Assembly: GCA_020854925.1 (NCBI GenBank)
Contig: JAHKLV010000093.1
Span: 1-44,774 of the forward strand
Origin: Candidatus Methanofastidiosia archaeon
GTDB lineage: Archaea > Methanobacteriota_B > Thermococci > Methanofastidiosales > NM3
Reading direction: 5' to 3'
DNA length: 44,774 nucleotides
Part shown: piece after piece, positions 1 through 8,071 of the stretch
Position numbering within the stretch: position 1 is the stretch's first letter
Layout: every line of letters begins with the position of its first letter
The notes under the pieces: generated by a model
Seen by the model: the letters and a program-made list of their open reading frames with translations, nothing else
Databases searched by the model: none
What the model was told of the DNA's origin: nothing
Program-made: the position numbers and the translations under genes

Positions 1-59
1 AACTATTCCTAAGGCCATCATATGGAAAACCATTTGAATATCATTCCCCCTTTGGATGC

Positions 60-725
60 ATGTCATCCATCGACGAGCAGGTTCAGCGAATACGCTCCAT
101 GGTGCTGCCTTCAGGCGTACTTCACGGGGACCCGTTCCAGGTTCTTATCAAGACCATTCTTTCCCACCGTACAAGGGACGAAACCACCGATACCGCGGCG
201 TCCCGCCTCTTTGAGCGATTTCCTGGTCCACGGGAGCTCAAGAATGCGCCTCTGGAAGAGGTTGAGACGCTCGTACGTCCAACAGGATTCTATTCGGTGA
301 AGGCGGCACGTATCATCGAGGTGGCACGCATCATCGACGAGGACCTTGGCGGTGTCGTCCCCCGTACGAAGGAGGGGCTCATGCGCCTGCCCGGGGTGGG
401 GCCCAAAACGGCCAACTGCGTCCGTGTCTTTGCCTACGGCGACGATGCCATCCCCGTGGACACCCATGTTCACCGCATTGCCAACCGGCTCGGGTGGGTG
501 CATACCACCTCTCCGGAAGCCACGGAATCCGCCCTTGAGGCTGTGCTTCCCCGGCACCTTTGGGTCCCCATAAACGAGCTGCTTGTGACGTTTGGCAAGC
601 AAGTCTGCCGGCCTGTTCGCCCACGGTGCGAATCATGCCTTCTTGCCGATACGTGCCCGCACGGGTCGGCACATTCACACGTAAGGGAAGGGGGTATCGT
701 CAAACGCCACTTCGAAAACCAATAG
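60..725 (+). CDS. nth: Endonuclease III (Nth), HhH-GPD DNA glycosylase/AP lyase
   Basis: Base-excision repair enzyme that removes oxidised pyrimidines and nicks the abasic site. The 221-residue protein has normal family length. The helix-hairpin-helix motif LPGVGPKTA lies at residues 110-118 with the catalytic lysine at 116, and the catalytic aspartate is D134 in VDTH. The C-terminal [4Fe-4S] motif is complete: C183-x6-C190-x2-C193-x5-C199. The start has no clear Shine-Dalgarno, so a leaderless or short-leader mRNA is possible. It stands alone ahead of a small hypothetical gene. Identification is secure. Confidence 0.96.
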   Translation: MSSIDEQVQRIRSMVLPSGVLHGDPFQVLIKTILSHRTRDETTDTAASRLFERFPGPRELKNAPLEEVETLVRPTGFYSVKAARIIEVARIIDEDLGGVVPRTKEGLMRLPGVGPKTANCVRVFAYGDDAIPVDTHVHRIANRLGWVHTTSPEATESALEAVLPRHLWVPINELLVTFGKQVCRPVRPRCESCLLADTCPHGSAHSHVREGGIVKRHFENQ

Positions 726-736
726 GCTTAAAAGGT
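726..736 (+). promoter_or_regulatory. TATA box for the small gene at 765
   Basis: The sequence gcttaaaagg immediately after the nth stop lies about 34 bases before the next ATG, which fits an archaeal TATA box with a short leader. The leader contains a GGTGGTGA ribosome binding site. Inferred by eye only. Confidence 0.4.
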
Positions 737-764
737 TGCGTCACGAGTCATAGGTGGTGAACGC

Positions 765-1064
765 ATGGGAGATTTGGAACTGACGCTGGCTCGCAAGACC
801 GATAAGATCCTCATATACAACAAGAAGGGATCCATAGACGATACCACCTGCCTGTTTTGTGGGGAGACGTGCGACGGCGCGTCAAAACTAGCAATCGATT
901 ATGGTGCCGGCGTGCTTTTTGCCCGCATCTGCCAGAAGGACCGCAACAAGACCCTTGGCGAGTTCATCGCCGAGGCCGTGTATGCCGCATCAGAGGTGGA
1001 GCTCGACCCCGAGTCCAACATGCAAATAGATTTTGTCCTTCGCCAGTATGGCTCAAAGGAGTAA
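765..1064 (+). CDS. Small cysteine-containing hypothetical protein
   Basis: A 99-residue soluble protein I do not recognise. It has a CLFCGETC cysteine cluster near residue 30 and another single cysteine near residue 56, so a metal site is possible but unproven. The start is supported by a GGTGGTGA ribosome binding site 5 bases upstream and by a TATA-like element. Its 3' end overlaps the convergent inosine/xanthosine triphosphatase gene by 12 bases. No signal peptide or membrane segment is seen. Confidence 0.75.
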   Translation: MGDLELTLARKTDKILIYNKKGSIDDTTCLFCGETCDGASKLAIDYGAGVLFARICQKDRNKTLGEFIAEAVYAASEVELDPESNMQIDFVLRQYGSKE

Positions 1065-1610
1065 GGCGTCCTCAAGGACCCCGAATCGGGGTATGAGTGC
1101 CATCTGCACCGATTGGCAGCTGAACTCCGTTCGAGTGATCCATCCCTTGGAGAGCATGCCAATCGCCCCTTCTCGGTGCTTGATATCCTCTGTGCCGCTG
1201 AGCGTGGCAAAGATGTCCCCTATTTCTTTTCCTTTCTCGACTTCCTTGACAACGGATGGCGGGTAGGTGAATCCGCCGCTATGCCCGATGGTGAGGATGC
1301 CTTCCCTGTCAAGGATGGCGCAGTACTGCGTGTCGATGCGATGGACACCCTGCGGGTAGATGCCTGCCTCGATGCCTACCGCATAGTGGGGGCGATGGCG
1401 TGTCATGACCTCCCGTGCCCTGTTGCAGGCACCCGTGTAGATGTCATCCAAGGAGAGCGGCTGCGGGGGGACGCCCGAGGGCACGTCGTAGCCGGTGACA
1501 TCAACGCGTCCTTCGAGTCCCGCGCGGTCGGCGTAGGCACCCATCATTATCTTCACCGCACCGACCTTGGAGGGATTCTTCGAACCGACTCCCACGGTAA
1601 GCGGGTTCAT
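1053..1610 (-). CDS. Inosine/xanthosine triphosphatase (YjjX/DUF84 family)
   Basis: Nucleotide-pool sanitation enzyme that hydrolyses ITP/XTP-type non-canonical nucleotides. At 185 residues it has normal length for the family. The N-terminal nucleotide-binding motif GSKNPSKV is at residues 9-16, and the family motif PQPLSxxDIxxGAxNRA follows near residue 50. The conserved GIEAGI and GHS segments are also present. The start ATG overlaps the stop of the upstream PHP gene (ATGA), so the two are translationally coupled in a leftward operon with the TPR protein. Confidence 0.9.
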   Translation of the reverse strand: MNPLTVGVGSKNPSKVGAVKIMMGAYADRAGLEGRVDVTGYDVPSGVPPQPLSLDDIYTGACNRAREVMTRHRPHYAVGIEAGIYPQGVHRIDTQYCAILDREGILTIGHSGGFTYPPSVVKEVEKGKEIGDIFATLSGTEDIKHREGAIGMLSKGWITRTEFSCQSVQMALIPRFGVLEDALLL

Positions 1611-2197
1611 GTCGCCCCCTCCGCAAGGAAAGAAAGCTCGTGGAAGGGAGAAACGAAGGACGGGATGTCTTGGGAGATGCCGTGAGGCCCATGGGCGTCG
1701 CTTCCGAAGGTGACGGCGATACCCCGCCTTCGCGCTTCGGTGTAAAAGCGTTCAGGCCCCCCGTACGCGGCGTTCCATTCCATGGCTACACCCTCTCTTT
1801 GTGCCGTTTTGAGAATGCCGTCCCAGGCCGCCTTTGGCGCTGGGCAGGTAGAAAACGGATGGGCAAGGATGGCCACGCCCGCATCGGCCGCCATGACAAG
1901 GGCTTCTTCGAATCCTATTCCCTGCGGGGCATGACCGAGGAGGTACGCTGCCCCTTTGGGGGGACGGCATGCTGGCACAAGCCGTACCTCTGCGCCGAAG
2001 AGCGCCCGTATCGTGCCCGTGTCCCCGCGGGGGGCACAGGTATCATGGCATACAAATCCCGCTATACCAATCCCCGCCTCGAGAAGCGAAACGAGGTAGT
2101 CCTCTGCATCGTATCGTCTGCCCGAGTGGGTATCGAGGTGAATGTGGAGGTCATATGCCGTCCTTGTGCTGGAGTGAAATCCGGTGTTGTGATGCAT
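1607..2197 (-). CDS. PHP-domain metal-dependent phosphoesterase
   Basis: A 196-residue polymerase-and-histidinol-phosphatase (PHP) domain protein, predicted to be a metal-dependent phosphoesterase. The metal-binding motifs appear in order: DLHIH near the N-terminus, a CHD segment, a glutamate in GAEVRLV, AILAHPF, and GSDAH near the C-terminus. The chosen start gives MHHNTG and overlaps the 3' end of the TPR gene by 47 bases; longer versions would only read the TPR gene in another frame. The substrate is unknown. It lies between the TPR gene and the inosine/xanthosine triphosphatase gene in one leftward transcription unit. Confidence 0.85.
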   Translation of the reverse strand: MHHNTGFHSSTRTAYDLHIHLDTHSGRRYDAEDYLVSLLEAGIGIAGFVCHDTCAPRGDTGTIRALFGAEVRLVPACRPPKGAAYLLGHAPQGIGFEEALVMAADAGVAILAHPFSTCPAPKAAWDGILKTAQREGVAMEWNAAYGGPERFYTEARRRGIAVTFGSDAHGPHGISQDIPSFVSPFHELSFLAEGAT

Positions 2198-3752
2198 ATG
2201 ATGTGCGCCTTTTGGTGGCGACCTCGAGGCTATCCCTGGCGAGATTAAAGTCCGGATTGAGCTCGAGCGCCCGCTCGTAGCTTGCAATCGCTTCTTCCAA
2301 GTCGCCTTCCTCGAACATGATAAAGCCGTAGTTATAGTGTGCCTCGGCATAGCCCGGGTCTGCATCGATGGCTTTTTTGAAAAAGTCGATGGCCTGGCGG
2401 TAGTGGTACTGGAGCTTGTAAATCATTCCGAGATTGTTGAGAAGAATTGCGTTTTCAGGTGTCCTCTTGAGCTGATTGCGGTATGCGGCGATGGCTTTTT
2501 CCATCTCACCCGCCTCAAAGAAGGCATCGCCGAGTTCTCCCCAGACCCATTCGTTGAGCGGTTGTTCTCGCTGGATGGACTCAAGGAACGATATGCGCTC
2601 AAAGGGGTCGCTGCGGGCCGCAAGCTCTGCAAGGATGTCATTTCCCGGCGTCTTGGGCGAGGTCTTGTTCCGCTCCGATTCCAGTTCCTCGAGCCGCATG
2701 AGGGGCGCTATCACCGGTGCGGGCTCTTCATCGAACGCCACCGCGGGCATCTCCTCCATAAGGGGGAGGTCTGAGAGAGCCTGATAGGCGCCAAGGTCAT
2801 CAGCCGCACCTTGTTCTTCCGGTGGCGCAGGGGCTCTGTGCAGCGAGGGAAGGTCCACACAGGCAGAGGACAGTTCTGCATAGGCCTCCTTGTAGCGTTC
2901 TACGTGGTAGTGCGACGCAGCCCTGTTGAGTCTCATTTCTATGGATGCGAGGACGTCCTGCTCGTCGGTGCGGGTTGCTTTTCGGAGTTCCGGGGGAAGC
3001 TGTTCTTCGACCGTGGCGAGAAGCTGTTCGTACTTGTCCTTGTACCGGTACTGCACGACATCCTCCTCAATGACCTTTTGCACCTTACGAAGATAAAACG
3101 CCGCCCTGCCATAAAGCGACTCCTTAGCAAGCTCCTTGGCCCGGTAATAGTCCTCATATTCCCGTGTATCCTTCCCTAATGAGGCCAGGTATGCTATCTT
3201 TTCGTCAATCTCGTCCATGAGGGAAATGATCATGCCTTTCTTAGTCGGAATGATGCGTTCCTCCCGGACATCTTCCACGACGGGTTTTGCCTGTTCGGTA
3301 AACGGCGCCAGATTCTGCTGCTGCCTGATGATGGTATCGAGGGCCGCCCGCGGCGTGTCCTCGACCGAAACCGGCACGCGCTCCAGCTTGAGGCCGTGAA
3401 TCCACAGCGCCCTGATGTCCTTTTCGGGGTCCTGGTCCACGATGCACATGACGGCGTGCGGCATGATATCCTGAATCCGTGTCTGGGTCCTGAATTTTTC
3501 AAGGGGGATAAACGACTCGTTGGGGTCGCGCACATATGCCCATCCTGCGAGGTCGAGCGGCCCCCGCTTGAGCTCAAGGGAGGTGAGGGGATCCCCCATC
3601 TCTTTCACCGGCACCGCTTCAACTACTTGGAGCGAACCGTCCTTTTGGGCGTAGAACCCGTAAAGGGCAAATATGTCGCGAATGGACACAAACATGCGCA
3701 GCGCCTGTTCAACGCTCCTAGCTATATGGACCCTGAAAGACATTCGTATCAC
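2151..3752 (-). CDS. TPR-repeat protein with a large uncharacterised N-terminal region
   Basis: A 533-residue soluble protein. Roughly residues 395-510 form tandem tetratricopeptide repeats (for example NAILLNNLGMIYKLQYHYRQ and AEAHYNYGFIMFEEGDLEEA), which are protein-interaction scaffolds. Residues 1-330 are unrecognised and include a charged, helix-rich stretch; an acidic, proline-rich linker at about 310-380 joins the two parts. The start is GTG at 3752, well spaced after AAGGAAGGG; an in-frame ATG three codons downstream is the alternative. It is the first gene of a leftward operon with PHP and inosine/xanthosine triphosphatase genes. The partner is unknown. Confidence 0.85.
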   Translation of the reverse strand: MIRMSFRVHIARSVEQALRMFVSIRDIFALYGFYAQKDGSLQVVEAVPVKEMGDPLTSLELKRGPLDLAGWAYVRDPNESFIPLEKFRTQTRIQDIMPHAVMCIVDQDPEKDIRALWIHGLKLERVPVSVEDTPRAALDTIIRQQQNLAPFTEQAKPVVEDVREERIIPTKKGMIISLMDEIDEKIAYLASLGKDTREYEDYYRAKELAKESLYGRAAFYLRKVQKVIEEDVVQYRYKDKYEQLLATVEEQLPPELRKATRTDEQDVLASIEMRLNRAASHYHVERYKEAYAELSSACVDLPSLHRAPAPPEEQGAADDLGAYQALSDLPLMEEMPAVAFDEEPAPVIAPLMRLEELESERNKTSPKTPGNDILAELAARSDPFERISFLESIQREQPLNEWVWGELGDAFFEAGEMEKAIAAYRNQLKRTPENAILLNNLGMIYKLQYHYRQAIDFFKKAIDADPGYAEAHYNYGFIMFEEGDLEEAIASYERALELNPDFNLARDSLEVATKRRTSYASQHRISLQHKDGI

Positions 3753-3785
3753 GTTCCCTTCCTTTTTATTGTGTTAAATATTTTT

Positions 3786-3797
3786 CTATATATTAAG
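3786..3797 (-). promoter_or_regulatory. TATA box for the leftward TPR-PHP-NTPase operon
   Basis: The minus strand reads CTTAATATATAG about 39 bases upstream of the GTG start, suitable for a transcript with a short leader. It shares a 128-base divergent intergenic region with the mobB promoter. Confidence 0.5.
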
Positions 3798-3842
3798 ACC
3801 CGTGCGACACGTGCAGTCGCTAAACGTGGCGGGAAATGGAAA

Positions 3843-3854
3843 CTTATTAATAAT
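3843..3854 (+). promoter_or_regulatory. TATA box for the mobB-taw2-tgtA run
   Basis: The sequence cttattaataat preceded by a purine-rich BRE-like ggaaa lies about 33 bases before the ATG of the MobB-like gene. It fits an archaeal promoter with a leader of about 8 bases. Confidence 0.5.
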
Positions 3855-3880
3855 CCCCCGACCCTACCCTCACTGATATC

Positions 3881-4615
3881 ATGAAAGTGTTTGCCGTATA
3901 CGGATTCAAAAATTCAGGAAAGACCGCCGTTGTCACCTCCATAATCCGGGAGCTCCGGCGGCGTGGAAAGAGCGTTGCGGCCATCAAGCAGATTGCACAC
4001 GCCGACTTTACCATCGACACCCCCGGTGCCGACTCGTACATGTTTTCAAAGGCCGGCGCCCGTACCATCGGGGTCATGAGCGAAAAGGAGACGTCCATCA
4101 TCTACAAGCAGAAAAAGGCGCTCATGGATGTCATGCCTTTCTTCCATGCCGATTACCTGGTTCTGGAAGGATTCAGGCAGGCGCTGGTACCCAAGGTGCT
4201 CACGGCAAAGAACAAGGAGGAGCTAGAAAAAGACTTCCGTCAAGAGGTCTTTGCCATCAGTGGGCTTGTGGCCAATGAGATTACGGACTACAAAGGGAAA
4301 AAGGCCGTTTCCATCGGAAAGATCGAGCAGCTTGTCGACCTCATCGAGGAAAAGGCATTCGAGAAGATCCCCGAGCTCAACTGCCGCGGTTGCGGCATGT
4401 CGTGCGAGGAGATGCTCTACAGCATCGTAAACGGGGAGGCAACCATCGATTCGTGCCTTACGTACAAGCAGGACGTGCACATCATGATCGGTGAGCGCGA
4501 GGTGAAGATGAACAAGTTTGTACAGGCCATTGTGCGAAATACGATTCTCGGCCTCATCTCGTCCCTGAACGAGTACAATGACGGTGCCGTTCACATCACC
4601 ATCGAGAATCCGTGA
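3881..4615 (+). CDS. mobB: MobB-like GTPase with C-terminal four-cysteine domain
   Basis: Molybdopterin-guanine-dinucleotide biosynthesis accessory protein. The N-terminal 160 residues are a MobB P-loop domain with Walker A GFKNSGKT at residues 8-15 and the family segments DTPGADSYMFSKAGA and YLVLEGFR. Residues about 165-244 are an extra domain with C168, C171, C175 and C192, a plausible [4Fe-4S] or zinc site that short bacterial MobB proteins lack. The start follows a TATA box with almost no leader. The product would support the molybdo/tungsto-pterin proteins encoded further along, although those look catalytically altered. Confidence 0.85.
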   Translation: MKVFAVYGFKNSGKTAVVTSIIRELRRRGKSVAAIKQIAHADFTIDTPGADSYMFSKAGARTIGVMSEKETSIIYKQKKALMDVMPFFHADYLVLEGFRQALVPKVLTAKNKEELEKDFRQEVFAISGLVANEITDYKGKKAVSIGKIEQLVDLIEEKAFEKIPELNCRGCGMSCEEMLYSIVNGEATIDSCLTYKQDVHIMIGEREVKMNKFVQAIVRNTILGLISSLNEYNDGAVHITIENP

Positions 4616-4619
4616 GCAC

Positions 4620-5450
4620 ATGGAACAGCGCCACTATGCGCGCATCGCCGCCCTTCTCTCACCATGGTTGTCACCCGAGGAGGTGGCTGCCCTTCCCCGC
4701 CGGTACGAATGTGTGGGCGATATCATCCTGCTCTCGCTTCCCCCCATCCTGCATGAACACAGGGATGCCGTGGCCAAGGCGTATTATGACGTTCTCGCCC
4801 CCGCCGCCGTCATGGAAAAGGCGCCGGTGCAGGGGGAGTACCGCCAGCCGGGGCACACGCTTCTCTGTGGCTCGCGGACGACCACGGTCCATCGGGAAAA
4901 CGGCGTGGCGTACGAGCTGGACCTTTCCCGTCTTATGTTTTCTGCCGGGAACATCGCCGAGCGCATCCGGATGGCGCATGTGCCCGACAGGGGCCTCACC
5001 CTCGACATGTTTGCGGGCATTGGCTACTTTTCCCTTCCCATCGCAAAGCATGCGCACTCGCGGGTGATTGCCTTGGAAAAGAATCCCGTGTCTTTTGGGT
5101 ACCTATGCAAAAACATAGCCCGTAATCGGCTTGAGGGAAGGGTCACGCCACTCAACATCGACTGCAGGAACTATGTCGGGCCCCCGGCACGGCGCATCAT
5201 CATGGGGTATGTCCATACCACGGACGAGTACCTCCCCGCCGCCCTTTCCTACGCTGATGAGCGGTGCCTGCTCCACTTCCACCAGACCGTGCCACACGAT
5301 ACCTTTTTTGACGCCCTCGCCGACCAGATACTGCCGGCCGCAAACAGTGCAGGCGTCGAGGCGCATGTCGTTGGCGCCAGGGTCATCAAGAAGTACGCGC
5401 CGGGGGTCGTCCATGCGGTGGCCGACGTCGAACTGACAAAGCATTCTTAA
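4620..5450 (+). CDS. taw2: Taw2/Trm5-family SAM-dependent tRNA-Phe wyosine-pathway transferase
   Basis: A 276-residue class I SAM-binding protein of the Met-10+ (Trm5/TYW2) family. Motif I is DMFAGIGYFSLP at residues 129-140, followed by ALEKNP at 151-156 and IIMGYVH. GIGYF together with EKNP is closer to Taw2, which transfers the aminocarboxypropyl group to the wyosine precursor at G37 of tRNA-Phe, than to Trm5, which usually has GVGPF and DxNP. The start chosen lies 5 bases after the mobB stop; an in-frame extension would overlap mobB. It precedes another tRNA-modification gene, tgtA. Taw2 is more likely than Trm5. Confidence 0.85.
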   Translation: MEQRHYARIAALLSPWLSPEEVAALPRRYECVGDIILLSLPPILHEHRDAVAKAYYDVLAPAAVMEKAPVQGEYRQPGHTLLCGSRTTTVHRENGVAYELDLSRLMFSAGNIAERIRMAHVPDRGLTLDMFAGIGYFSLPIAKHAHSRVIALEKNPVSFGYLCKNIARNRLEGRVTPLNIDCRNYVGPPARRIIMGYVHTTDEYLPAALSYADERCLLHFHQTVPHDTFFDALADQILPAANSAGVEAHVVGARVIKKYAPGVVHAVADVELTKHS

Positions 5451-5473
5451 AGAGCTGATACAAAGATGCCCCG

Positions 5474-7192
5474 ATGTTTGAGGTAAAGGCCAAGGACGGC
5501 CTGGGGCGCATCGGTAAGTTCCAGGTGGGAAAAAAGGCGGTGGAAACGCCGACTATCATGCCGGTCATCAATCCGGGGAAGGTTGTCGTATCCCCCGCCG
5601 AAATGAAGGAGCAGTTTGGGACCGACATCATCATTACGAATTCCTATATCATCCACTCTTCGCCGCGGCTTCGGGAGAAGGCACTGGCCCAGGGGGTGCA
5701 CCGCCTGCTCGACTACGAGGGCATCATCGTCACCGATTCGGGGTCGTTCCAGCTTATGCAGTATCGCGATGTCGATGTCACCAACAGCGATATTATCCGA
5801 TTCCAGGGGGATATCGGTGTAGACGTGGCGACGTCGCTTGACATACCCACCCTTCCCGACACGCCGTATGCGCAGGCGAGGCGCGAGCTCGAAACGACCA
5901 TAGCGCGAGCAAAGGAGGCGAGGGAGCTCCGGGATGGTTATCTCAACGGAACGGTCCAGGGATCGACACATATGCGCCTTCGCCGCGCATCTGCCAGGGC
6001 CATGGCCGCCATGGACTTCGAAGTCCACCCCATCGGCGCGGTCGTGCCCCTCTTCCTCGACTATCGGTTCAAGGATGTGGTGGATATCGTCCTCACGGCG
6101 AAGCAGGAGCTCTCGCCCGCAAAGCCGGTGCATCTGTTCGGCGCCGGCCACCCCATGGCGCTCTCCCTCTTCGTCCTCCTCGGCTGTGACCTCTTCGACT
6201 CGGCAGCCTACGTGCTCTATGCCCGGGACAACAGGTACCTCACGGTTTCGGGTACCAAAAAGCTTGAGGAGATGGCATACCTTCCGTGCAGGTGTCCCGT
6301 CTGCAGGCGCCACACGCCGCAGTCGCTCCTGGCGCTGCCACCCGAAAAGCGGGTCCGCGAGCTTTCCCTTCACAATCTCCACGTCACCTATGAGGAATTT
6401 GCCCGTATCAGGCAGGCCATCCACGAGGGCTCGCTGTGGGACTACGTGGAGATGCGGGTGCGTGGCCACCCCAAGCTGTATTTCGCGTTCAAGGAAGTGT
6501 CAAAGTACCGGCGGTTCATACAGGCCTACGATCCGCTCGTGAAGCGATCCACCCCGTTTTATACGGGTATCGAGTCGAGGTCTCGGCCGGTCTTTGCCAC
6601 GGCACGGGCCCGGGCGTCCGAGCGTCTACCGGCTCCCGCCGTCACCCTGCGTCACCCCCTCTTTGGGGCCATGCCCGCCTCGCTCTGTCACACCTACCCC
6701 TTTAATGTGGAAATGGGGGAGGAGTATTATGCTGATGTGGATGAGGATGTGATGATACGGGAGCTTGCCGACTACCAGTACGGCAGAGGCGTTGGCGCCC
6801 GCCTCTTTGACGGGGGCACGGTCTCATATTCGCGCACCGACCGAGTGCGTTCGGTCACAGACGGCACCGATGTCATCGCCACCCTCCGAGCGAGGGACGG
6901 TCTGTTCATCCTCGGCAAGGCAGGCCAGGAACGCCTGCACCGCATCCTGCCGGCACCCACGTACCGCGTCGTGGTGGACAATGAGGTTGCACCATTCGTA
7001 AAGGAGCGCGGCGACGTGTTTGCCAAGTTCGTCCGTGGCGTCGACCCTTCGCTTTACGCGGGGGAGGAGGTGCTTGTCGTCGACGAGGACGACACCCTCC
7101 TGGGCTCGGGATGGCTCCAGCTTGCCCCGAGGGAGATCCCGTTCTTCTCCCGCGGCATCGCGGTGCGTACACGGCGCGGGGCAGGGGAATAG
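5474..7192 (+). CDS. tgtA: Archaeosine tRNA-guanine transglycosylase (ArcTGT)
   Basis: Exchanges guanine 15 in the tRNA D-loop for preQ0, the first step towards archaeosine. The N-terminal TIM-barrel domain holds the catalytic aspartates: D88 in VTDSGSFQL and D242 in FDSAAYVLYARDNRYLT. The zinc site includes C272, C274 and C277 (PCRCPVC) with a downstream histidine. The middle domain shows the family segment ADYQYGRGVG, and the C-terminal ~75 residues form a PUA RNA-binding domain. At 572 residues it is full length. It follows taw2 by 23 bases in the same direction. Confidence 0.96.
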   Translation: MFEVKAKDGLGRIGKFQVGKKAVETPTIMPVINPGKVVVSPAEMKEQFGTDIIITNSYIIHSSPRLREKALAQGVHRLLDYEGIIVTDSGSFQLMQYRDVDVTNSDIIRFQGDIGVDVATSLDIPTLPDTPYAQARRELETTIARAKEARELRDGYLNGTVQGSTHMRLRRASARAMAAMDFEVHPIGAVVPLFLDYRFKDVVDIVLTAKQELSPAKPVHLFGAGHPMALSLFVLLGCDLFDSAAYVLYARDNRYLTVSGTKKLEEMAYLPCRCPVCRRHTPQSLLALPPEKRVRELSLHNLHVTYEEFARIRQAIHEGSLWDYVEMRVRGHPKLYFAFKEVSKYRRFIQAYDPLVKRSTPFYTGIESRSRPVFATARARASERLPAPAVTLRHPLFGAMPASLCHTYPFNVEMGEEYYADVDEDVMIRELADYQYGRGVGARLFDGGTVSYSRTDRVRSVTDGTDVIATLRARDGLFILGKAGQERLHRILPAPTYRVVVDNEVAPFVKERGDVFAKFVRGVDPSLYAGEEVLVVDEDDTLLGSGWLQLAPREIPFFSRGIAVRTRRGAGE

Positions 7193-7306
7193 GGTTGCAG
7201 CATGCGTAGGGCCCAGGGCGTCTGGGTCCCCTGGTGCGCCTGTTCCGAGAACGGTATTCACGCTGGTTGCCCCTTCCCGCTCTCTACCCTGGACGGAGGC
7301 GGTGAC

Positions 7307-7320
7307 AAAAGGTTTATATG
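7307..7320 (+). promoter_or_regulatory. BRE/TATA element for the tfs-led superoperon
   Basis: The sequence aaaaggtttatatg is a strong archaeal BRE/TATA pair about 55 bases before the TFS start codon. The leader ends with AGGTGAT, a near-perfect match to the 16S anti-Shine-Dalgarno. The 179-base gap upstream otherwise holds a GC-rich imperfect hairpin near 7215-7240, possibly the tgtA terminator. Confidence 0.6.
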
Positions 7321-7371
7321 TCCCCTCCCCCTTTATGTCTCTCATCGTATTTTTGAATAATAGGTGATTAT

Positions 7372-7698
7372 GTGGAATTTTGTCCTGAGTGCGAATCATT
7401 GATGCTGCCAACAAAAAAGGACGGAAAGACGATTATCGTTTGCAAGAAGTGCGGCTACTGCCGGGAACTAGAGAAGGGTGAGTCAAGCAAGTTTACCATC
7501 AAGGAAAAGACCGCGCCCAAGGAAAAGATTGTCGTCATAGAGGAAAATATCGACACCCTGCCCAAGACGAGGGAGGAATGCCCCAAGTGCAAGAATCTGG
7601 AAGCATACTGGTGGGAGCTCCAGACCCGGTCTGCCGATGAGCCCTCCACGAAGTTTTTCCGCTGCACAAAATGCGGCCATACGTGGAGGGAGTACTAG
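7372..7698 (+). CDS. tfs: Transcription factor S (TFIIS-like RNA cleavage factor)
   Basis: Stimulates the intrinsic RNA cleavage of archaeal RNA polymerase and rescues backtracked complexes. The 108-residue protein has an N-terminal zinc ribbon (C4, C7, C24, C27) and a C-terminal TFIIS ribbon (C70, C73, C98, C101). The catalytic acidic loop is RSADEP, with D89 and E90 positioned to enter the polymerase active site. The start is GTG, chosen because AGGTGAT sits just upstream; an ATG two bases earlier is out of frame. It heads a superoperon with PCNA, GINS and ribosomal proteins. Confidence 0.95.
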   Translation: MEFCPECESLMLPTKKDGKTIIVCKKCGYCRELEKGESSKFTIKEKTAPKEKIVVIEENIDTLPKTREECPKCKNLEAYWWELQTRSADEPSTKFFRCTKCGHTWREY

Positions 7699-8003
7699 TG
7701 CCGCCTATGCGACGCATTCCCGCGCGGCTTTCCCGTACTGATGAGGTGTCATCCCATGCTAAGGTCGCCATTCTCGGTGCCATTGTGGCGCTTGATGGCG
7801 GCATAGCCGTCCTTGCCGATGCGGCAGGGCAGGTGGAAGTAGCCCTTTCCGAAGGGCAGGCATCGGTGGGCGACGTCGTATGGGTCATAGGCCGCGTCTA
7901 CGGCGGCACCATAGAAGCGGAGGTCGTCCAGCCCGCCAAGGGGGTCAATATCGACCTTTACAACAAGTCGCTCCCTGTTTTGCAAAAATATGCCGAATTA
8001 TAA
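7698..8003 (+). CDS. Small OB-fold-like protein between tfs and pcn
   Basis: A 101-residue protein that starts with GTG on the last base of the tfs stop codon (TAGTG), with GGAGGG seven bases upstream, so it is translationally coupled to tfs. After a basic N-terminus (MRRIPARLSR), residues about 30-85 show alternating hydrophobic strands and glycines (VALDGGIAVLADAAGQVEV, VGDVVWVIGRVY) typical of OB-fold nucleic-acid-binding proteins. I do not recognise a named family. Its position between a polymerase factor and PCNA suggests a role in replication or transcription, but this is inference. Confidence 0.7.
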   Translation: MPPMRRIPARLSRTDEVSSHAKVAILGAIVALDGGIAVLADAAGQVEVALSEGQASVGDVVWVIGRVYGGTIEAEVVQPAKGVNIDLYNKSLPVLQKYAEL

Positions 8004-8028
8004 CCCTATGAAGCGTAGCCAAGAAAAC

Positions 8029-8038
8029 CTTTATAAGG
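8029..8038 (+). promoter_or_regulatory. TATA box for pcn
   Basis: The sequence ctttataagg preceded by an A-rich BRE-like stretch lies about 40 bases before the PCNA ATG. It suggests that pcn and downstream genes have their own promoter besides read-through from tfs. Confidence 0.55.
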
Positions 8039-8071
8039 GTACAATAAAACTTCATTTCAGTGGTGGTAGCG

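Noticed and set aside
22..300. Plus-strand frame starting at ATG 22 ahead of nth
   Set aside because: It is out of frame with nth and overlaps its conserved N-terminus, with no motif of its own.
5447..6469. 340-codon antisense frame over tgtA
   Set aside because: It is a shadow of a highly conserved enzyme gene and has no recognisable protein features.
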